From: JBGFRR01 sp041695045
Lineage (GTDB): Bacteria; Bacteroidota; Ignavibacteria; UBA10030
Assembly (NCBI GenBank): GCA_041695045.1
Contig: JBGFRR010000150.1
Span: 1-48,012, forward strand
Direction of reading: 5' to 3'
Length of the DNA stretch: 48,012 nucleotides
Shown here piece after piece: positions 16,540 through 25,387 of the stretch. The notes under the pieces are model-generated. The model did not search any database. It was not told where the DNA came from and was given only the letters and a program-made list of their open reading frames with translations. Position numbers and translations under genes: made by a program. How positions within the stretch are numbered: the stretch's first letter is position 1; each line of letters opens with the position of its first letter.

Positions 16540-18057
16540 CTACCCTTTGCCCGTTGTCTCCCTCTCTGGCGGCAACTGAAGCACGCCCTCGGTCTTTGCG
16601 ATCACCGTTGCAACCGCGGCATCGCCTGCGATGTTCAACACGGTCCGGGCCATGTCGAGCAACCGGTCGATACCGAGGATGAGCGCGATGCCTTCCTCGG
16701 GCACATTGACCGAGCGCAGGACAATGATCAACATGATGATGCCCACACCCGGCACCGGCGCCGTGCCGATGGACGCGAGCACTGCAGTAAGGAGAATGGT
16801 GAGCTGCTGCGACAGGTCGAGATCAAACCCATAGACCTGTGCAATAAACACTGCAGCAACGGCCTGATACATCGCTGTGCCGTCCATGTTGATCGTGGCG
16901 CCAAGAGGCAAGACAAAGCTTGTGATCTTCTTCGGTACGCCGAGGTTGTTCTCACAGGCTTTCATGTTCACCGGCAACGTGGCGCCGCTGGAGCTCGTCG
17001 TGAACGCAACCAGCATCGGGTCGCGCAGACCGGAAAAGAGCCGACGCATAGGAATCTTTGTGACGAGCCGGACAACTACACCAAGGAAACCGATCAGATG
17101 TAAAACGAGACCCAGCAACAGCGTTGCGGCATACCAGAACAGAGTACCGAGGATATCGAACCCAAACTCGCCCACCGTAGCCGAAATCAGCGCAAAGACT
17201 CCGTAGGGGGCTATGTTCATAATCATCCCCACCATGCGAATCATCGTCTCGCTCAGGCCGTCGAAAAAGTGGATGACCGGCCGGGATTTGTTCTGATCCA
17301 CCATCGTGAGGCTGACGCCAACCATCAGCGCAAAGAACACGATCTGCAGCATTTGTCCGTCGGCCAGCGCCTTGATGGGGTTGGTTGCAACAATCTGAAC
17401 CACAAGATCGACGAGGTCAATCGGCACGATGTCCGTCTGCACGTCCGGCTGGAACTCTGTCAGCAAGCTTTCCCTCGCATCGGGCGACAGGCGCTCGCCG
17501 GGCTTGATCAGGTTCACAAGGGTCAGCCCAAACGTGATAGCTACAGTGGTCGTGATCAGATACCACGTCACGGTTTTTCCGCCCAACCTCCCCACCCGTC
17601 CGATGTCCCCCAGGCTTGACGCGCCAACAATGAGCGACGCTAACACCAGCGGGATAGAAATGAACATGAGCAGGCGGATGAAAATCGTCCCCACCGGCTT
17701 GATCATGACGGCGATGGTCTTCACCTTTTCCACAGACCGAACATTCGAGAATTCCTGGAGTGTCTCGCCCCGCACAACGACCACCGTTCGTGCCCGCTCG
17801 TCCTTCGAGAGTCTGCGAAATTGCTGGATGACTTTGAGCTGGTCTTCTTTTCCAAACGACGCAACGACAGTGGTGTCCTGCCGGAATTCAATCTGTTCCC
17901 AGTTTCGCACCATCGTGGATTCTTCTTTCGTATCGGCTTTGCGGGTGATGCTCAACTCATACTTACTCACATTGAACAGCGCACCAAAGAGCGCGCCGAG
18001 CACAAGCGCGGCAAGAATCTTGTGGTAAAGCGGAATGGCTTTCCAGGAAACATTCAT
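16540..18057 (-). CDS. Dicarboxylate/amino acid:cation symporter (DAACS family)
   Basis: A 505-residue inner-membrane symporter of the GltP/DctA family. HP1 serine-rich motif TSSSGATLPV at 354-363, TM7 NMDGT at 390-394, and TM8 DRLLDMARTVLNIAGD are intact. The Asp, Arg and Asn of DMARTVLN match residues that bind acidic substrates in GltPh, so an acidic amino acid or C4-dicarboxylate is likely. Unusual is a hydrophilic insert of about 80 residues between TM1 and TM2 (about 33-115), which by family topology would face the periplasm. AAAGGA with 7-nt spacing precedes the ATG. It begins 15 bp after the NhaC-type antiporter gene, so both are probably one operon coupled to the sodium gradient. Confidence 0.94.
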   Translation of the reverse strand: MNVSWKAIPLYHKILAALVLGALFGALFNVSKYELSITRKADTKEESTMVRNWEQIEFRQDTTVVASFGKEDQLKVIQQFRRLSKDERARTVVVVRGETLQEFSNVRSVEKVKTIAVMIKPVGTIFIRLLMFISIPLVLASLIVGASSLGDIGRVGRLGGKTVTWYLITTTVAITFGLTLVNLIKPGERLSPDARESLLTEFQPDVQTDIVPIDLVDLVVQIVATNPIKALADGQMLQIVFFALMVGVSLTMVDQNKSRPVIHFFDGLSETMIRMVGMIMNIAPYGVFALISATVGEFGFDILGTLFWYAATLLLGLVLHLIGFLGVVVRLVTKIPMRRLFSGLRDPMLVAFTTSSSGATLPVNMKACENNLGVPKKITSFVLPLGATINMDGTAMYQAVAAVFIAQVYGFDLDLSQQLTILLTAVLASIGTAPVPGVGIIMLIIVLRSVNVPEEGIALILGIDRLLDMARTVLNIAGDAAVATVIAKTEGVLQLPPERETTGKG

Positions 18058-18072
18058 GGCTGTGTCCTTTTG

Positions 18073-20031
18073 CTAATCAACTTTTTTCCCAAAGACATAG
18101 AGGAAGCCGACCATCAACACAACGCCAGACGGGATGGCGATCCACGGCGAAAGCCCGTACGCTGTAGGAATATCGCCGACGGCCATTCCAATGACTGCCG
18201 CGAGCACGGCGTACGGAAGCTGTGTGCGGACGTGGTCGATGTGGTCGCACGCGCACGCCATCGAGCTCAAGATCGTTGTGTCGGAAATTGGGGAGCAGTG
18301 ATCACCGAAGACCGCGCCCGCCAGAACCGAGCTGATCACGCCGTGCAAAATGATCGTGTAGTCGGGGCCGCTCAGGCCGGCATCGATGCTGAGTGTGTGG
18401 GCGAGGGGAATCACCAGCGGCATCATGATGGCCATTGTTCCCCAGCTTGTGCCTGTCGAGAAACTGATGAGGGCTGCAATCAGAAAGGTCAGAACCGGCA
18501 ACCAGTGCGGCGCGATGGTGCCGCGCAGCACCTGCACAAGGTAACCGGCCGTGTTCAACTCCTCCGTTACGGAACCGATCGACCATGCGAGCACGAGAAT
18601 GAGCATGGCTAAGAGCATGGCTTTCAGTCCGTTGAACCACGCATCGACCGCTTTGACTAATGTCAGGATTTGTTGCGTAACGCTCAGCACTATCGCCATC
18701 ACACACCCGGAGAGCGACGCCCACAGGAGCGCTGCGTAGGAATCCGACTTGCTGATAATGTCGCCGATACCGTACGACGTAACCCCCTCGCCCTGCAGCG
18801 CCGCGGTTCCGGTCGAATACAGTCCATAGAGTCCAACAACAAGGATCGTGAGGATCGGCACGAGACCGTTGTACCAGCGGGCAGGAGCATCGCCGTTTGT
18901 GCCGTGAGTCGTTTCAGTCAGGTCTGTGGCGGGTTGCGCGCCGTCTCTGAGTACTTTGCCCGTCGTGCGAGCGCGTCGTTCGGCGGCAAACATCGGCCCA
19001 AAATCTCGGCCCGTGTAACCAATGAGGAACACAAGAATCAGCGTGAAAATGGGATAAAAGCGGTACGGGATGGTTTGAAGAAAAACCGCGTAGGCGTCTT
19101 CGGTGGAGTTGATCATCCGTAGGCCTTGTTCGATCAACCCAACCTCATAGCCGATCCACGTGGAAATGATGAACAGGCTGGCAACGGTCGCTGCACCGGC
19201 ATCGACGATGTATGAGAGTTTCTCGCGGGAAACGCGAAGCTTGTCCGTGATCGGCCGCATGAGGTTTCCCCGCACAAGCACGTTGGCATAGTCGTCGAAG
19301 AACATCACAAACGACATGAACCACGCTGAAATCTGAACACCGCGCGGCGTCTTTGCATAGCGGGTAATGAGATTGGCAATCCCCACCGTACCGCCGTTTC
19401 TGGAGATGACGCCAACCATGCCGCCAAACAGCATCGAGAAGGCGATAATCTGCACGTGGCTCGTTTTTGAGAGTGCGTTCACCAGAAAGTGGTCAAGCAC
19501 GCGATAGAATCCACCGACGACGCTGTAGTCGAACAGAAACACTGCCCCTAACCAAATGCCTGCGAAGAGGGCGATCACCACTTGACGGACGATGAGAGCG
19601 AGCGCAATGGCAAGCAACGGCGGTAGGATGCTGAGAACGCCGGGAATCGCCCGCGACGAAGCGCTCGCCGAGATGCCAGCGGCCTCGAACTGCACAACAA
19701 CGTCACCGCTTGCTGTCACCCAGGCATCCTCTACAACGGCAACGCCTTCCGAGAATACCGCCACCGCCGGTTCGCGACGGCCGAGGACATTCCGTTCCAC
19801 ACCCGCAAGCATAACGGTGTCGCTGAACGACGCGACCGTTCCACCAACGGAGTCCTTCGCAGCAAGCTCAATCTTGAAATTGACGTCAGTGAGAATGAGG
19901 GAGGGAAGCTTGATGTCGAACGACCGAACATCAGACAGCGACGGAGAGGGTTGGTTCGGTTGCGCAGAAAGCGAAAGGGAGAAAATGACGAAGAGACAAA
20001 TGGCGAACAGCGCAGCCGGAAGTCGAAACAA
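18073..20031 (-). CDS. NhaC-family Na+/H+ antiporter with N-terminal periplasmic domain
   Basis: A 652-residue protein. The antiporter portion starts near residue 128 (GVLSILPPLLAIALALIVR) and has about a dozen membrane spans with family blocks such as FGGMVGVISRNGG, FFDDYANVLVRG, STGTSWGTMAIMMP and GDHCSPISDTTILSS. The first 125 residues are atypical: a signal-like hydrophobic start (FRLPAALFAICLFVIF) followed by about 100 beta-strand-like residues, probably periplasmic. The start codon is TTG, supported by AAAGGA with 7-nt spacing; no ATG fits the N-terminal hydrophobic segment better. It exchanges Na+ (or an organic anion) with protons, and the downstream DAACS symporter would use the same ion gradient. 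Confidence 0.9.
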   Translation of the reverse strand: MFRLPAALFAICLFVIFSLSLSAQPNQPSPSLSDVRSFDIKLPSLILTDVNFKIELAAKDSVGGTVASFSDTVMLAGVERNVLGRREPAVAVFSEGVAVVEDAWVTASGDVVVQFEAAGISASASSRAIPGVLSILPPLLAIALALIVRQVVIALFAGIWLGAVFLFDYSVVGGFYRVLDHFLVNALSKTSHVQIIAFSMLFGGMVGVISRNGGTVGIANLITRYAKTPRGVQISAWFMSFVMFFDDYANVLVRGNLMRPITDKLRVSREKLSYIVDAGAATVASLFIISTWIGYEVGLIEQGLRMINSTEDAYAVFLQTIPYRFYPIFTLILVFLIGYTGRDFGPMFAAERRARTTGKVLRDGAQPATDLTETTHGTNGDAPARWYNGLVPILTILVVGLYGLYSTGTAALQGEGVTSYGIGDIISKSDSYAALLWASLSGCVMAIVLSVTQQILTLVKAVDAWFNGLKAMLLAMLILVLAWSIGSVTEELNTAGYLVQVLRGTIAPHWLPVLTFLIAALISFSTGTSWGTMAIMMPLVIPLAHTLSIDAGLSGPDYTIILHGVISSVLAGAVFGDHCSPISDTTILSSMACACDHIDHVRTQLPYAVLAAVIGMAVGDIPTAYGLSPWIAIPSGVVLMVGFLYVFGKKVD

Positions 20032-20124
20032 GCAGTTGTCCTTTCGTACAGAGACGTGGGGTTGGAAAACGATGGCGAAAAAGTAAGAAGATTCGAGCCG
20101 AGATGCAACGCGGAAAACGAATGC

Positions 20125-20457
20125 TTACTCGCTCGCCTCCAAACGAATCGGCTGTGTAGCAGGAACTAACCCTCGTCGCAGGAAAACCTGCTGCCCGTCT
20201 TTGTGGACGACAAACGTCCCGAACCCAGAGGCAAGGTCGCCGCGCTCGGATGTGGTGTAGAGGTACATGGCACGCTTCATCGGGTAGTAGTTTCGGTAGA
20301 TATGCGCCGGATGCGGTGAGTAAAACTTCCCCACCGTTTCGATGAACGGACGGAATACGGTGTCAACATCGGCCTCCGTCTGTGCAACCTCCCCTACAGC
20401 GTAGAAAATTTTTGCACCAGATCTTGCAACGGACGGAAGAGGATGAAGCCTCTTATC
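20125..20457 (-). pseudogene. 3' fragment of a PstS-like substrate-binding protein gene
   Basis: About 110 codons without a plausible start, opening directly after a TGA at 20458-20460 that lies inside the end of the upstream glycosidase-like gene. The residues NYYPMKRAMYLYTT, DLASGFGTFVVHKDGQQVFL and RRGLVPATQPIRL match the C-terminal end of PstS/PBP-like phosphate-binding proteins (YPLTRPLYLYT ... SGF..FV....GQ.I....GLVPAT.PVR). The N-terminal two thirds are missing. The fragment sits exactly where the T9SS gene block begins and has the same orientation, suggesting the block displaced the rest of the gene. It is not expected to be functional. Confidence 0.7.
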
Positions 20458-22843
20458 TCAGCAGAACCATTCGTTTGCTCAAACGCATTCCACCCGATGT
20501 CAGTGTGTAGATATACATGCCGGAGGAAAGCTCAGAGGCGTTGAACTGTACAGTGTAGCGACCCGCAGCGAGTGATTCGTTCACAAGCACGGCAACCTCC
20601 CGGCCGAGGAGATCATAGACACGAAGAACGGTATGTCCCTCTTGAGGCAAAGTAAATTGGATGGTCGTCACCGGGTTAAAGGGGTTCGGGTAGTTTTGGC
20701 TGAGCACATAGTCAGTTGGGATCGAGCCGTCGTTTTCGACAAAGGTTACAGACTCGGTTCTGAATCTATACTCGGCCGACCAATCACTGGAACCGTAAGC
20801 GTTGATTGCGGCAACCCTCCAGCCGTAAACTTTGAAAGCCGCAAGCGTTCTGCTGATTGTCACTGATGTATCGGTGACTGTCGTATCAAGCGCAGTGGCC
20901 TGACTCGCGGCATCAGTAATGAGGAGTCGCCAGGATGTGCCGGTACTCCTCGTAAATGTGAATGTCGGTGTGCGGCTTAGGTTCTTTGTCCCGCTGGCAG
21001 GTGAAACAAGCGTCGGAGGCAGCGGCCAGCCCGTTTTGAATGAGAAAACCTGAGAGTAGCTGCTCGTTCCGACCTGGTTCCCCGCCGCTACGCGCCAATA
21101 GTACGTTCTTGCGGCGAGAAGTCCAGTAGGAAGAATCGTTGTGTCACTTACATTTGGCCTTACGAGCATCGAGGATGGACCGAAGTTTTGAGTAGAATCA
21201 AATTCGATTCGATAAACGATTGCATTTGGCGAAGCCCTCCACTTGAGTCTGCCCCCTTGTGGGAAGAACTGCTCGTTGTTTGATGGATAAGCGAGTACCG
21301 GTTGTGTAGGAATTACTCCGCCGCTGAGCGGAATAACGTTGCTTAGATCGCTTTCGTTGTTATTGCGGTCCAGAGCAGAAACAGCGTAATAAAACTGAAC
21401 TCCCACGGTATCCACAACTGATCGGGGAACGGCTTGTGGGATCCCCGTGAGACTGAGGAGACTTCTGCCGCTCTCGCGATCTTTCTGTGCTGGAACCGGA
21501 GTTGTAAAGCGATAGATTGCATAACGTGCCGCAGTATCACCGTCGGCCGCGGCTGACGGTGGAGTCCACTGTAATCTGTAACTATTCGCGAACACGGTCG
21601 ATGAGGTCAAAGCAACCGGCACATTTGGAGGGGTCGCATCGGCTTTCCAGCTCATCGCTGGAATGATGGATGCATACAAGAAGACGTTTGATTTGAGAAG
21701 ATCGTGAATACCGCCGAGATTTCCGGTAATGCTCAACGCACGAAACTGAATGCTGCCTTGAACTTTCGGGTTGGCCCGGTTGAAATTGATCTGGTTGGGA
21801 ATCTCTGTCACCGCATACCCACTGCCAATGCGGTAGGTCGCGTTTCCTGTGTACAGGTGCCGACCGTTGGCGGCCGCCGAATCTGCCCACCACGGTTGCA
21901 ATCTCGCGTAGTCTTGCCCACCTCCAAACGCCCAGTACAGCTGGGGTGCCAGATAGTCGATGTATTTTCGCTGCAACCACGTGATCGCATCGCAGTAGAT
22001 GGTGCTATAGGCGTCAAGACCGAATATTCCGGAAGGGACTCCGTTCTTCCAAATTCCGAACGGACTCATCCCGAATTTCACGTGGGGCTTAATGACTCGA
22101 ATGCTGTCGCTGATCTGCTTGAGAAGCTTGTTGACGTTTTCCCTTCGCCATGTTCCCCGGTCGAGACCTTCGGGGTTATTTTGAGCATATGTTGCATCGT
22201 CCTGATTTGTAATTCCCGGGAAACTCTCTTTGGGATACGGGTAGAAGTAGTCATCAGCATGGATGCCGTCGATGTCATAGCGCCGCACAATATCGGAGAC
22301 CACCCTCGCAACATAGTCCCGTACCGCCGGCAAACCGGGATCCAGAATCTTTCCGTTGGGGAAATCCAAGATCCACTCGGGATGCCTATTGGAAACATGA
22401 TTGGGGGCTCTTGTGTAAATGGACGGACGGACGGCCCGGTAGGGATTGAACCACGCATGCAGCTCCATTCCACGCTTGTGCGCTTCTTCCACAGCGAATT
22501 GGAGCGGATCGTAATACGGATTCGGCGCCACCCCCTGCTGGCCCGTTAACCAGTACGACCAGGGCTCGTAGGGTGAGTTGTATAAGGCGTCGCACTCGGG
22601 ACGCACCTGAAAGATGACGGCATTGAAACCTGCCTGATGGAGTTGATCGAGAATGCTGACGAGGGCGTCTTTTTGTTGCTGACTGACACCGGTTGCTCGC
22701 AGGTGGCTCGGCGGCCAGTCGAAGTTCAGGACCGTCGCAATCCATGCACCCCGGAACTCCCTCTTCGGCGCGGCTTGCGCAAGCAGGTGGTACGGTAACG
22801 TGAGGAGGACTCCCAACACCATCAATCGAGCACAACGATTCAT
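20453..22843 (-). CDS. GHL10-type glycosidase-like protein with FN3 region and T9SS tail (copy 1)
   Basis: A 796-residue secreted protein. Signal peptide to about residue 24 (VLLTLPYHLLAQ), then a GHL10/DUF187 (YddW-like) TIM-barrel domain to about 395 with GAWIATVLNFDWP, ELHAWFNPYRA, DIDGIHADDYFYPYP and YLAPQLYWAFGG. This is followed by FN3/CBM-like beta domains (about 405-690). The last about 80 residues are a T9SS type A sorting domain starting at NYPNPFNPVTTIQF. AAAGGA with 7-nt spacing precedes the ATG. The family is thought to act on cell-wall or surface glycans; activity here is inferred. It is paralogous to the protein at 25388-27202 and nearly identical to it in DNA at the signal peptide. 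Confidence 0.9.
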   Translation of the reverse strand: MNRCARLMVLGVLLTLPYHLLAQAAPKREFRGAWIATVLNFDWPPSHLRATGVSQQQKDALVSILDQLHQAGFNAVIFQVRPECDALYNSPYEPWSYWLTGQQGVAPNPYYDPLQFAVEEAHKRGMELHAWFNPYRAVRPSIYTRAPNHVSNRHPEWILDFPNGKILDPGLPAVRDYVARVVSDIVRRYDIDGIHADDYFYPYPKESFPGITNQDDATYAQNNPEGLDRGTWRRENVNKLLKQISDSIRVIKPHVKFGMSPFGIWKNGVPSGIFGLDAYSTIYCDAITWLQRKYIDYLAPQLYWAFGGGQDYARLQPWWADSAAANGRHLYTGNATYRIGSGYAVTEIPNQINFNRANPKVQGSIQFRALSITGNLGGIHDLLKSNVFLYASIIPAMSWKADATPPNVPVALTSSTVFANSYRLQWTPPSAAADGDTAARYAIYRFTTPVPAQKDRESGRSLLSLTGIPQAVPRSVVDTVGVQFYYAVSALDRNNNESDLSNVIPLSGGVIPTQPVLAYPSNNEQFFPQGGRLKWRASPNAIVYRIEFDSTQNFGPSSMLVRPNVSDTTILPTGLLAARTYYWRVAAGNQVGTSSYSQVFSFKTGWPLPPTLVSPASGTKNLSRTPTFTFTRSTGTSWRLLITDAASQATALDTTVTDTSVTISRTLAAFKVYGWRVAAINAYGSSDWSAEYRFRTESVTFVENDGSIPTDYVLSQNYPNPFNPVTTIQFTLPQEGHTVLRVYDLLGREVAVLVNESLAAGRYTVQFNASELSSGMYIYTLTSGGMRLSKRMVLLR

Positions 22844-22844
22844 T
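22739..22844 (-). repeat. Signal-peptide-region repeat, copy 1
   Basis: About 106 bp covering the signal peptide and first conserved strand of the GHL10-like gene. It matches 27089-27194 with only about three or four differences, while the two genes diverge strongly outside it. This is consistent with recent local gene conversion or exchange of the export leader. Confidence 0.8.
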
Positions 22845-22892
22845 CTTTGTTCCTTTATCTTATCTTAATGGGCTGCCAATGGTCCAATGTCC

Positions 22893-25337
22893 TTATTTCA
22901 GCATAACCATCTTCTTAGCAAGCCGCTGTCCGCCAGACATCAGAACATACACATACATCCCCGATGGGAGATGTGAAGCGTCGAACTTCGCCGTGTACGC
23001 ACCTGCCCTCAAGTGCTCGTTCGCCAGGGTTGTCACTTCCCTTCCTATCAGATCATACACCCTAAGTGTGGTGAGGCCGTCCTTTTCGATGCTGAATCGA
23101 ATTACCGTGGAAGGATTGAAGGGATTGGGGTAGTTCTGGGAAAGAGAGAAAGACGCCGGATTCGATTGAGGGGAGAATTCGATGGCCGTGGTCAGCTTCT
23201 GGGGATAACTCACACGCAGGTTGTTGAGGAACAGCGTCCCGCTGTAACGGACACCCGGCTGATGGCGGAAGACAAGCTGGATTTCGATTCTTTTGATCAC
23301 GATGGGAAAATTCAACTGTGCCCCCTGTGTAATGACCAGGTTGGGAGACAAGGGAGCCCGAATCGTATCCAGCACGCCGACTCTGTCGAGAAGCCTCGTG
23401 GAAAACAGGCGAAATTGTTCCCTGTTGTCATCCTCAATCACATAAAAAATCCTGTGCCGATGTTGATCCGTCCGCGCATCGATGATCACGGAGTCGGGGA
23501 CTCCAAACACAGGAAACCTCTTGTCGAGATAGATGTAGCTGATGTTCGGCGAGCCGGTGAAGCTGTAATCGATCCTGAAGGAAGAATCTGCCGCTGTCGA
23601 AACGGAATTGACAACAGTCACGGAAAAGCTGTCGACCTCGACGGCCGAGACGGTCCAACCCGAAAGGCTTTCCAGAGGGTCGAGGAGCGAGTAGCCTTTC
23701 CCGATCTCAACGCGCACGAACGCGGTATCGGAAATGCCGTCGAGTGATGCAACGACGCCGGTTGTCCCCTCCGCCGCACCCTTGAACGCGCCTGTGCTGC
23801 TGATAGAGCCGACTGTCGAGTTGGTCAGCGTCCATTCGTATGCATCCGGCGGAAAGGTCTGCCTGAGGCCGTCGACGTCGTGTGAATCGACCGAGTAGCT
23901 GATGGTGCGAATCGTATCGGTGACAACGCTGGTGGGGGAGAGAAGAATCCTTCCGAGAGGCTTCACGACCACGCGAGCCGAGTCCAGATATGACTGGTAC
24001 CGCAGGTAGACCATTCCTTCGGCGGGCGACCGAACCGTGGTCAGGACGCCGCTCAATGAATCGATTGACCCAATCTGCGGATCGCATGAGAAACGCACGA
24101 ATGCGGGATCGATCTCTGACGGATTTCCGTACCCATCCCTGCCGAATGCGAGAAACCTCCTCTGTTGACCGCGAAAAACCCTGGTGCTCTTCGGACTGAT
24201 CGTGACAGCCGAGAGGGAGCCGGTCGGGGCGGAGGAAAGCACCAGCAAGCCGTTCGATACGGCGCGTTCGCCCCCATCAGATGGCGAGTTCATGACGGAG
24301 TTTCGTATTACCATTGTTGTCGATCCACCGCCATCTAAATTGATTGCCTGGTATATTCCGAGCCGTAATAGGAATTCACCCATCTCTGTTAACGTCATCC
24401 CGACACTGGAAGGCTGTCTTCCATCGACAGTAACCAGGAAGAGTGTCGAGCTGTCCCGTGAAAATCCCACCGCAGTCCTTGGATGCCGTACGGGCCATGC
24501 GCCGACATTGATTCCATTGTGGATAATTCTTTCGCTGCCTCCGATCATTTCCTTGAGCTCTGCGAGACCGGGAGAAATTCTCTGGAACAGTTTCAAGGAA
24601 TCGCCCGACTGCAGCCTGGACATCACACTCGACTCCGAGGTTCCGTGACCCGACAGTACGGCCCGGCCTTTCGGAATTGGCATGTTTCCGATCCCCTGCT
24701 GAATGGACTCCACGACGCAAATGATCGTATCATTGGCTATCCATCCAGTCACCGGACGCAGCAACGCCTCCGTGCCGAATTCGTTCGTTCCGGTCGTAAA
24801 TCCGTTGTACGAGTTGAACAGAATCAACTGGTTTGTTCCCCGCGTCGTGTTGACACCGTGAACGACTGCAACGGTATCGCGGAGCGAGGCCGTGACAGCC
24901 ATCGTGACGTTGTTGATCATTGGCACGTTGCGCACGTTGAAACCCAGCGCGGGGCGCGCAATTGGCCTGACAAGGATCTCCCCGCGGGAGATCTGAATGT
25001 TCGAAGGGATGCCCCCGCCCCCGTAGAAATCCCCATTGATGGCTCCGACGGCAAGACGGCCGGGACCGCTCTTGCGGCTCGCCATGGAGCTCGTCCATTC
25101 GAGCCCGACAAGCCTATCGTTGGCCTTAACGGTTTCAAGGGTCACGTACGGATTGGTGAGATCCACCTGAAGGACGTTGATGGCCCACGGCAACGCAGGA
25201 GCAACGATGCGGTAATGCATCATGCCCGGCCCCACAGGCCTGATGGACACCGTGTCATAGAATATCTGTGACTGGCCCGGCTGGCATACTGCAACGGCGG
25301 TGAGCAGGGTCAGCAAAAGGAATCGATTTCGCTGCAT
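22893..25337 (-). CDS. Phosphodiester glycosidase (NAGPA) domain protein with T9SS tail
   Basis: An 814-residue secreted protein. After the signal peptide (about 1-23), residues 40-350 form a NAGPA/phosphodiester-glycosidase domain with GAINGDFYGGGG, HPRTAVGFSRDSSTLFLV, VDGRQPSSVGMTLTEM and the terminal block INLDGGGSTTMV. The family cleaves phosphodiester-linked sugars, such as 1-phosphodiester N-acetylglucosamine. Ig/Big-like beta domains follow (about 365-700), with VSGVLTTVRSPAEG-like repeats. A T9SS type A sorting domain begins at NYPNPFNPSTVIRF. AGAGGA with 5-nt spacing supports the ATG. It lies between two GHL10-like paralogues on the same strand with short gaps, so a shared role in surface or environmental glycan turnover is likely. 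Confidence 0.9.
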   Translation of the reverse strand: MQRNRFLLLTLLTAVAVCQPGQSQIFYDTVSIRPVGPGMMHYRIVAPALPWAINVLQVDLTNPYVTLETVKANDRLVGLEWTSSMASRKSGPGRLAVGAINGDFYGGGGIPSNIQISRGEILVRPIARPALGFNVRNVPMINNVTMAVTASLRDTVAVVHGVNTTRGTNQLILFNSYNGFTTGTNEFGTEALLRPVTGWIANDTIICVVESIQQGIGNMPIPKGRAVLSGHGTSESSVMSRLQSGDSLKLFQRISPGLAELKEMIGGSERIIHNGINVGAWPVRHPRTAVGFSRDSSTLFLVTVDGRQPSSVGMTLTEMGEFLLRLGIYQAINLDGGGSTTMVIRNSVMNSPSDGGERAVSNGLLVLSSAPTGSLSAVTISPKSTRVFRGQQRRFLAFGRDGYGNPSEIDPAFVRFSCDPQIGSIDSLSGVLTTVRSPAEGMVYLRYQSYLDSARVVVKPLGRILLSPTSVVTDTIRTISYSVDSHDVDGLRQTFPPDAYEWTLTNSTVGSISSTGAFKGAAEGTTGVVASLDGISDTAFVRVEIGKGYSLLDPLESLSGWTVSAVEVDSFSVTVVNSVSTAADSSFRIDYSFTGSPNISYIYLDKRFPVFGVPDSVIIDARTDQHRHRIFYVIEDDNREQFRLFSTRLLDRVGVLDTIRAPLSPNLVITQGAQLNFPIVIKRIEIQLVFRHQPGVRYSGTLFLNNLRVSYPQKLTTAIEFSPQSNPASFSLSQNYPNPFNPSTVIRFSIEKDGLTTLRVYDLIGREVTTLANEHLRAGAYTAKFDASHLPSGMYVYVLMSGGQRLAKKMVMLK

Positions 25338-25387
25338 GGGAATCCTCTGCTCATTCCTCGACGAAGGACGCCTTGGTCTCAGCTATC

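Noticed and set aside
21704..22549. Plus-strand open frame of 281 codons opposite the GHL10-like gene
   Set aside because: Antisense to well-conserved barrel-domain codons; no signal peptide, domain or ribosome-binding site.
24483..25271. Plus-strand open frame of 262 codons opposite the NAGPA-domain gene
   Set aside because: Antisense to the catalytic domain, with Arg/His/Asp-rich composition characteristic of complementary frames.
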